Of a stretch of DNA of 9,600 bases, positions 5,533 to 9,600 are shown piece after piece (within the stretch, counting starts at the first letter, position 1; each line of letters begins with the position of its first letter). The position numbers and the translations under genes are program-made. The notes under the pieces are model-generated. The model made no database searches, was not told where the DNA came from, and was given only the letters and a program-made list of their open reading frames with translations. Source of the DNA: Pseudomonadota bacterium (GTDB taxonomy: Bacteria > Pseudomonadota > Alphaproteobacteria > RF32 > CAG-239); the NCBI GenBank assembly GCA_021617435.1, contig JAJWCP010000053.1, forward strand, positions 1 through 9,600, read 5' to 3'.

Positions 5533-6447
5533 TTGACGCAAAACCAGAAAAACCTTTTTTTTATGAAAAAGAATGATAAAAAATTTATCGTCATTCGCTC
5601 ACAGTTCGGGCACGAAATTATGGCTCTCAACTTCTCTAAGGCTCTCAACATGCCTGTAGCTATTATCCCTAACAAGGAAACTGCAGAGGAGTTTGAAGCT
5701 GAGAGTGAGAAGATTCTCGCAAATCTCAGTTTCTTCAGCAACGATATTATTACAGTACCGTTTGCTGACCGTGCCAAGTATGAGGCTCTGTCGTGGGACA
5801 TAATTGCCGACCTCAAAGCCGGCAAGCTAGCTGACGAGATGTGGGAGCGTTTTGTGACAGCACGCCTTGTGCCGACACAGAACACCAACCCGCTTCCTCA
5901 GTTCAGAAACATGAGAGCTAACAGGCGAAACCTGCTGCTCATACCGCAAAAACTCATCAGCGACAATGCGTGCGGAGTTACCGCTCAGCAGCAGTCGCTG
6001 TCACCGGAGGTGTTTAACTTCTTGAAAGAGCAGACCACTTACCAGCTGGTGCTTGGTCAGCACTTTCACAAGGTGAATGATCTTCCGGCGGTTGAGGCTC
6101 TGGCAAAAGAGTTTTCAATGTATGTGCCGGGCATGAGCGAGAATCCTGAAGTATTCGGTATCCGCGGCGTCCAGCACAAAATGTACTACAATATGTACAA
6201 CCAGCTGGGCATGAGTATCGGTATCGCCGGTACCCACACGTGGATTCTTCTCACCATGTTCCCGTGGGTGCCACAGGTAATCTTGTACAACAAGAAGGGC
6301 GTGGAGCATTGGGAGGCTATCGGCAAAGCTTTTCAGGCTGCCGGCTGGCCAATCCGAACAATCGGCTTTGACGAGGATACGGATATGAATCAGCTCTCTG
6401 AGAAAATCAAGAGCTACTACAAGCTTTTTGCCGTGATGGCAATGTAG
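5533..6447 (+). CDS. Glycosyltransferase-like hypothetical protein with foreign codon use, 304 aa
   Basis: I do not recognise a named family. The N-terminal 'FIVIRSQFGHEIMALNFSKA' followed by 'MPVAIIP' resembles the first strand and helix of a Rossmann-like GT-B fold. 'SIGIAGTHTWILLTMFPWVP' and 'QVILYNK' (about 228-254) are placed like the nucleotide-sugar site of GT-B enzymes such as ADP-heptosyltransferases. This is weak, motif-level inference only. The start is uncertain: TTG at 5533 has AAGGA 3 bases upstream, while ATG at 5563 (MKKNDKKF) has only a T-run before it. Codon choice is unlike the neighbours: CTC for Leu, AAG, GAG, TTC, AAC and CAG dominate, against A/T-ending codons elsewhere, which suggests recent acquisition. 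Possible promoter hexamers TTGAAA (5390) and TAGAGT (5413) are weak; the rest of 5356-5532 is AT-rich and shows nothing else. It is convergent with tag. Confidence 0.7.
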   Translation: MTQNQKNLFFMKKNDKKFIVIRSQFGHEIMALNFSKALNMPVAIIPNKETAEEFEAESEKILANLSFFSNDIITVPFADRAKYEALSWDIIADLKAGKLADEMWERFVTARLVPTQNTNPLPQFRNMRANRRNLLLIPQKLISDNACGVTAQQQSLSPEVFNFLKEQTTYQLVLGQHFHKVNDLPAVEALAKEFSMYVPGMSENPEVFGIRGVQHKMYYNMYNQLGMSIGIAGTHTWILLTMFPWVPQVILYNKKGVEHWEAIGKAFQAAGWPIRTIGFDEDTDMNQLSEKIKSYYKLFAVMAM

Positions 6448-6492
6448 TTTGTAAAACTCCGTTTCCGCCTGCGAATGGCGATGTAATTTAAT

Positions 6493-6524
6493 GAAACCCG
6501 TAACTTTTTTAAGTTGCGGGTTTC
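6493..6524 (+). terminator. Terminator after the 5533-6447 gene (also faces tag)
   Basis: A 14-bp stem with one G-T pair (GAAACCCGTAACTT 6493-6506 with AAGTTGCGGGTTTC 6511-6524) closes a TTTT loop and is followed on + by TTTTTGTTTT. It also sits 8 bases beyond the tag stop on the minus strand, but the T-run there is poor, so its action on tag transcripts is less certain. Confidence 0.85.
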
Positions 6525-6532
6525 TTTTTGTT

Positions 6533-7075
6533 TTAACGGGAGCAAAAGCAGTTTTCTTCGTGGTCATTTACCACTCCGATTGCCTGCAAATAAGAATAAA
6601 TTATAATAGAGCCCACATACTTCATACCGCGGCGGCGTAAATCGGCGGAAATTTTATCGGAAAGCTCGGAAGTGGTCGGAATATCGGCGGTATGGCGGAT
6701 AGTTCTGCCACCGCTGAAACCCCAAATATAATTGCTGAAACTGCCGAACTCACTTTGTATTTGCATAAATATTTTGGCATTGCTAACTGCGGCGGCAATT
6801 TTACCGCGGCTGCGGATTATATCCTTGTTGCCAAGCAGCTCCGCAATTTTATTTTCATCATAAGCGGCAACTTTTTTAAGTTCAAAATTATCAAACGCCT
6901 TGCGAAAAGCCTCGCGCTTGCGTAAAACCGTGAGCCATGAAAGCCCCGCCTGAAACGACTCCAAAACCAAAAGTTCAAACAGCTCATGGTCATCATATTT
7001 GGGCACGCCCCATTCGTGGTCGTGATAATTTTTGTAAAGCTCAGAGTTTTCATCAACCCATCGGCACCGCTGCAT
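6533..7075 (-). CDS. tag: DNA-3-methyladenine glycosylase I
   Basis: The 180-aa protein aligns by eye with E. coli Tag over its whole length (MQRCRWV..., YHDHEWGVP, LESFQAGLSWLTVLRKRE, IIRSRGKI, NDHEENCFC). Tag removes 3-methyladenine from alkylated DNA as the first step of base excision repair. Zinc-binding residues of the 'zinc snap' are present: C4, H18, H172 and C176, the last two spaced as in E. coli. The pocket residues E39 and W47 are kept, as is Y17. ATG at 7075 is preceded by GGAG with 6-nt spacing. It is last in a three-gene cluster, starting 11 bases after luxS, so co-transcription is very likely. No Ada-type operator is visible. Confidence 0.96.
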   Translation of the reverse strand: MQRCRWVDENSELYKNYHDHEWGVPKYDDHELFELLVLESFQAGLSWLTVLRKREAFRKAFDNFELKKVAAYDENKIAELLGNKDIIRSRGKIAAAVSNAKIFMQIQSEFGSFSNYIWGFSGGRTIRHTADIPTTSELSDKISADLRRRGMKYVGSIIIYSYLQAIGVVNDHEENCFCSR

Positions 7076-7086
7076 ATCTTGCTCCG

Positions 7087-7566
7087 TTACTTAGGGTATA
7101 CCAAGCGCGAATCGTCAATATTGCTTAACACCTCGCGCAAAAACTTATCCGCCAAATAATTAGCCATCGGCAAATTCATATCACGGAAATTGCCGCAATC
7201 ACGCGCGCAAGCCCCCGGAACATCGCCCTTAAAATCAGCCATAAAAGCAAACATATCTTTAACAAGCGGCACAATTTGCGCGGAAGTGTATTTACCGGCA
7301 ATCAGCATATAAAATCCGGTGCGACAACCCATTGGTCCAAAGTACACAATTTTGCCGCCAAATTCAGGGTGATTGCGCAAAAAGGTGGCACCCAAGTGCT
7401 CAATGGTATGGATTTCAGCCGTATTCATCACCGGTTCAAAATTAGGGCGGGTCATTCTGATGTCAAGGGTGGTGATGTCCGCGCCGTTAAAATTATCATG
7501 ACGCGAAACATAAACTCCCGGAAGCAAAGTTAAGTGATTAACCGTAAAGCTCGCGATTTTTTCCAT
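7087..7566 (-). CDS. luxS: S-ribosylhomocysteine lyase (autoinducer-2 synthase)
   Basis: The 159-aa enzyme cleaves S-ribosylhomocysteine to homocysteine and DPD, the AI-2 precursor, in the activated methyl cycle. All key residues are visible: metal ligands H53 and H57 in HTIEHLGATFLRNH, catalytic E56, catalytic C81 in PMGCRTGFY, and the third metal ligand C124 in RDCGNFRD. The frame stays open to 7659, but the family N terminus is MEKIASFTVNH, so the ATG at 7566 is used; GGAG lies about 10 bases upstream, inside the preceding gene. It starts 1 base after the stop of the M20 peptidase gene and is followed 11 bases later by tag. No pfs (SAH nucleosidase) gene is adjacent. luxS is uncommon in alphaproteobacteria, which mostly use SahH, so acquisition is possible. 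Confidence 0.97.
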   Translation of the reverse strand: MEKIASFTVNHLTLLPGVYVSRHDNFNGADITTLDIRMTRPNFEPVMNTAEIHTIEHLGATFLRNHPEFGGKIVYFGPMGCRTGFYMLIAGKYTSAQIVPLVKDMFAFMADFKGDVPGACARDCGNFRDMNLPMANYLADKFLREVLSNIDDSRLVYPK

Positions 7567-7567
7567 T

Positions 7568-8677
7568 TTATTTGTTCTCCGACAAATGCTGTAAAAACTT
7601 AATTTGAATAGCGGCAAGCTGCTCAACGCTTTTAAGCTCAACATATTCGCCGGGGGCATGCATGCCGTCGCCGCTGCCGGAGTGCATAATTACGGTTGAG
7701 CCGCGCTCGGCAAACGCCCGCGAATCAGTAGCGCCGCCGATATATTCAAACTCAACCTTTTTGCCAAGCTCCGCTTCCGCCAAATTTTTATAGGCTAAAA
7801 TAACCGGATTATCTTCAGACATTACCACCGGCGTTGATGATGACACAACTTTATAACTGACGCCCGTTTCCATACATTTATCTAAATTGTTGCAAAGTTC
7901 CTCAAGCGATGAAGATTCAACCAAGCGGAAGTCAAGCAACGCCTCAGCATGGGTGGCAATAACGTTTGAAACCTCACCGCCAGCCATAGTAGCAAAATGC
8001 ACAGTGTTAATCCATGTGTTTTGCGGCATCGGCTTGTCTTTAGAATATGCCGGGTAAATTCGGCGGATTTTTTGCCATGTGTTAAACAAGCGCTCATTGG
8101 CATCTTGCCCCAACCACGGGGTGGAGCCGTGCGCCGCCTCGCCTTCCGCAATTAATTTTACAAATACCGGATTTTTACAGCGCAAAATAATTTTGGTAAT
8201 ATCGCCGCCGACATCATTGTCAAGTACCAGTTTGGCGCTTAAATTTTGGTGCGAATCCATAAAAGCATCAGTGCTTCTACTGCCTTTTTCCTCATCGGTG
8301 GAAAGAATAACCCCGAATTTAAGCGGCAATTTATGCTCCAAAACATATAAAAGCGAATTTAACGCCACCACGGCAAAAGACTTCATGTCCAACGTTCCGC
8401 GCCCATACATTCTGCCATTTTCAATGCGTGGGGTAAACATATCGTCAGTTGCCGGAACCACGTCAATATGCCCCAAAATCAGCACATCATAATCCGAATC
8501 ATCGGTATTGGCGGCAAAAAACACCGGCGATGCATTATCATAACGGCAAATTTGCACTTTGGCGCCGGCTGCCTGCACCAAGTTTTGCATATAGGTCAAA
8601 CACTTTTCAATTTCAGCGCCGTTGCCGGTTTCAGTCCGAAATTTTATCATATCTTCAATGATGTTAATTAAATTCAT
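7568..8677 (-). CDS. M20 family zinc metallopeptidase/deacylase (ArgE/DapE/CPG2-like)
   Basis: The protein is 369 aa with the full M20 dinuclear metal site: H70 and D72 (GHIDVVPA), bridging D97 (GRGTLDMKS), catalytic E129 and ligand E130 (STDEEKGS), an Asp around 154-156, and H340 (MHAPGEYVE). A lid/dimerisation domain is inserted from about 170 to 285, with the conserved H184 (AHGSTPW). Family members hydrolyse amide bonds of N-acyl amino acids or small peptides: acetylornithine, succinyl-diaminopimelate, or dipeptides. Substrate cannot be chosen from sequence, and no arginine or lysine pathway gene is nearby, so no symbol is given. ATG at 8677 has AAAGG about 7 bases upstream. It leads the cluster with luxS and tag. 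It is divergent from the SH3b gene across a 75-bp gap that must hold both promoters. Confidence 0.93.
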   Translation of the reverse strand: MNLINIIEDMIKFRTETGNGAEIEKCLTYMQNLVQAAGAKVQICRYDNASPVFFAANTDDSDYDVLILGHIDVVPATDDMFTPRIENGRMYGRGTLDMKSFAVVALNSLLYVLEHKLPLKFGVILSTDEEKGSRSTDAFMDSHQNLSAKLVLDNDVGGDITKIILRCKNPVFVKLIAEGEAAHGSTPWLGQDANERLFNTWQKIRRIYPAYSKDKPMPQNTWINTVHFATMAGGEVSNVIATHAEALLDFRLVESSSLEELCNNLDKCMETGVSYKVVSSSTPVVMSEDNPVILAYKNLAEAELGKKVEFEYIGGATDSRAFAERGSTVIMHSGSGDGMHAPGEYVELKSVEQLAAIQIKFLQHLSENK

Positions 8678-8752
8678 CTTTTTTACCTTTTTTTTATTAT
8701 CTTAAACTACATTAACCACAATATATGCCATTTTTTGCAAAAAGGAAATAAA

Positions 8753-9256
8753 ATGAAAACATTATTTACAGCTATTATCGCCCTGATAATGTCTGTTTCC
8801 GTTGCCGGCGCCGAAACCGCCGATTCCAGTGAAAGCGGGCTTAATCTGCCGCGTATGGCTTCATTGCGTTCCGAACCGATTAACGGGCGCTCCGGTCCCG
8901 ACACCAAGTATCCGATTGAGTGGATTTATCGGCAAAAAGGCGCTCCGGTTGAAATTATCAATGAGTTTGGGTTGTGGCGCCAAATTAAAGATTGGGAAGG
9001 CTCTGAATCATGGGTGCATAAAAGTATGCTGACCGGCAGGCGCTTTGTGCGGGTGATGAATTTGGGCGAAAACAATATATACAATGATGATGACTATCAG
9101 TCCAAAGTTATTGCCAGAGTTGAAGACGGGGTTATCGGCGAAATTAAGCAATGCCGCAAAAACAACGAATTTTGCTTGATTAAATTTAACACTATTGAAG
9201 GCTGGGTACCGAAAAATATTTTATTCGGCGTTTATAATAACGAGAATGTAAATTAA
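8753..9256 (+). CDS. Secreted protein with two bacterial SH3 (SH3b) domains
   Basis: The protein is 167 aa. A Sec signal peptide (MKTLFTAIIALIMSVSVAGA) probably ends at residue 20. The first SH3b domain, about 35-97, carries the usual 'ASLRSEPINGRSGPDTKYPI', 'EWIYRQKGAPVEII', 'FGLWRQIKDWEGSESWVHKS' pattern; a second, more divergent one follows at about 98-158 (MNLGENNIYNDDDYQSKVIA...GWVPKNILFG). Such proteins are common in alphaproteobacteria and are thought to act in the periplasm, perhaps touching peptidoglycan; a catalytic domain is absent. ATG at 8753 has AAGGA 6 bases upstream; an in-frame TTG at 8735 is less likely. A 12-nt palindrome (8732-8743) overlaps the ribosome binding site. It is single, ending at a palindrome and then a terminator. 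Confidence 0.9.
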   Translation: MKTLFTAIIALIMSVSVAGAETADSSESGLNLPRMASLRSEPINGRSGPDTKYPIEWIYRQKGAPVEIINEFGLWRQIKDWEGSESWVHKSMLTGRRFVRVMNLGENNIYNDDDYQSKVIARVEDGVIGEIKQCRKNNEFCLIKFNTIEGWVPKNILFGVYNNENVN

Positions 9257-9257
9257 C

Positions 9258-9304
9258 AGAGATATAACTTATCCACAGATGTGTATAACTTTTTATATAT
9301 CTCT
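9258..9304. repeat. Nested palindrome containing two facing DnaA-box sequences
   Basis: Outer arms AGAGATATA (9258-9266) and TATATCTCT (9296-9304) are perfect inverted copies. Inside, TTATCCACA (9269-9277) faces TGTGTATAA (9280-9288), which reads TTATACACA on the minus strand; both match the DnaA-box consensus TTATNCACA, with a 2-bp spacer. It starts 2 bases after the SH3b stop codon. It could be a DnaA-binding site (origin, datA-like or regulatory) or a long 3' RNA hairpin; the sequence alone does not decide. Confidence 0.7.
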
Positions 9305-9373
9305 TGCAAATTTTTGAATCGGTGTTATAAGTGTGCTTGTATTTAATTCATACAAAAATCTTCTAAAATTAGT

Positions 9374-9395
9374 CTCCGCATTGCAAAATGCGGAG
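9374..9395 (+). terminator. Rho-independent terminator of the SH3b gene
   Basis: CTCCGCATT (9374-9382) pairs with AATGCGGAG (9387-9395) over a GCAA tetraloop (GNRA type) and is followed by seven T residues. It lies about 118 bases after the SH3b stop, beyond the DnaA-box palindrome. Confidence 0.88.
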
Positions 9396-9422
9396 TTTTT
9401 TTGTTGTGAGATATATTCGTAA

Positions 9423-9480
9423 CCACCCCGTCGGCGTTCCGCCGCCACCCCTCCTCGGGATGGGAATTTTAGGGCGCGGC
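9423..9480. repeat. GC-rich hairpin block, probable interspersed intergenic repeat
   Basis: About 58 bases of strikingly GC-rich sequence sit between AT-rich flanks. The order is CCACCCCGT, then a small hairpin CGGCG-TTC-CGCCG (9432-9444), then CACCCCTCC with an imperfect partner GGGATGGG (to 9464), then AATTTTAGGGCGCGGC. This 'CACCCCGTC + hairpin + CACCCCTCC...GGGAATTTT' plan resembles intergenic repeats I recall from gut bacterial genomes; only one copy is in this window, so repeat status is unproven. Confidence 0.45.
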
Positions 9481-9492
9481 ATTAAATACAAC

Positions 9493-9501
9493 TTATACAC
9501 A
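9493..9501 (+). promoter_or_regulatory. Single DnaA-box match
   Basis: TTATACACA matches the consensus TTATNCACA at every position and lies about 215 bases from the pair at 9269-9288. One 9-mer can arise by chance; it counts mainly because of the nearby pair. Confidence 0.4.
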
Positions 9502-9523
9502 AGCCGGACTCGTAAATATTGCT

Positions 9524-9559
9524 AAAAAAACTCCGGTTCGTTTAAGAATCGGAGGTTTT
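9524..9559 (-). terminator. Terminator of the gene entering from the right edge
   Basis: On the minus strand, an AACCTCCGATT arm pairs with AACCGGAGTT (one bulge and one G-U pair) across an 8-nt loop and runs into seven T residues (9530-9524). It starts 2 bases after the TAA of the partial gene at the window edge. Confidence 0.6.
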
Positions 9560-9561
9560 AT

Positions 9562-9600
9562 TTACCGTTCATTAGTGAGTTCTTTGGGCGGGGTAAAGCC
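9562..9600 (-). CDS. C-terminal end of an unidentified gene (partial)
   Basis: Reading the minus strand from the window edge gives 12 codons, GFTPPKELTNER, then TAA (9564-9562). The stop is followed at once by a minus-strand terminator, which supports a real gene end. Too little is present to name the product. Confidence 0.4.
   Translation of the reverse strand, partial: GFTPPKELTNER

Noticed and set aside
5436..5888. A 150-codon minus-strand frame covering the region upstream of 5533 and the start of that gene.
   Set aside because: Low-complexity Leu/Ser/Ile product, mostly antisense to the + gene, and no convincing ribosome site or family pattern.
6115..6567. A 150-codon open frame on the minus strand, antisense to the glycosyltransferase-like gene.
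   Set aside because: Its His/Val-rich product has no domain pattern, and it overlaps a better-supported gene and the tag end. It is a shadow of the GC-richer codon use of the + strand gene.
8732..8743. A 12-nt perfect palindrome TTTTTGCAAAAA overlapping the SH3b ribosome binding site, possibly an operator.
   Set aside because: It is made mostly of T and A runs, so chance is likely; only comparison with relatives could rescue it.
9258..9304. The palindrome as the intrinsic terminator of the SH3b gene.
   Set aside because: There is no T-run directly after the stem, and a textbook terminator follows at 9374-9395; kept instead as a repeat/DnaA-box structure.
1..9600. CRISPR arrays, tRNA genes, insertion sequences and toxin-antitoxin pairs.
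   Set aside because: Looked for on both strands; no regularly spaced direct repeats, cloverleaf-like sequences, transposase frames or small paired genes were seen.

Overview
The window looks like chromosomal DNA from an AT-leaning Gram-negative bacterium, most likely an uncultured (possibly gut-associated) alphaproteobacterium. This is an inference from three things: a secreted double SH3b protein of the type common in that class, a pilin relic with the alphaproteobacterial-looking 'SAVEML...VGAIAGYSK' head, and the style of the ribosomal-protein leaders. No tRNA, rRNA, CRISPR array or insertion sequence was seen.

Layout, left to right. (1) A small membrane-anchored Cys-rich protein of unknown function (12-500, +) converges on a PreT/GltD-type Fe-S flavoprotein (552-1724, -), with a bidirectional terminator between them. 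(2) Positions 1725-2220 hold the flavoprotein promoter and a decayed type IV pilin-like gene (about 1875-2202, +) that is readable only by changing frame twice. (3) The ribosomal-protein operon rplK-rplA-rplJ-rplL (4582 down to 2275, -) carries an L1 operator hairpin before rplK, an L10 leader before rplJ, three further hairpins between rplA and that leader, and a strong terminator after rplL. It is cut off from both usual neighbours: no secE-nusG upstream and no rpoBC downstream. (4) Two unrecognised + strand genes follow: 4834-5307, with an almost ideal sigma70 promoter and its own terminator, and 5533-6447, a glycosyltransferase-like protein with distinctly different codon use that suggests transfer. 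(5) A tight - strand cluster reads M20 metallopeptidase - luxS - tag (8677 down to 6533). (6) The SH3b protein (8753-9256, +) is followed by a nested palindrome built around two facing DnaA-box sequences, a terminator, a GC-rich hairpin-forming block that looks like an interspersed repeat, a third DnaA-box sequence, and the last 12 codons of a - strand gene.

Functionally, the L11/L1/L10/L7-L12 operon is autoregulated at the RNA level by two separate r-protein targets. The luxS cluster combines activated-methyl-cycle recycling (S-ribosylhomocysteine cleavage), amide hydrolysis and alkylation repair, which are linked only by co-transcription. The most interesting parts are the nested DnaA-box palindrome, the atypical 5533-6447 gene, the alphaproteobacterial luxS cluster, and the stacked RNA structures upstream of rplJ.
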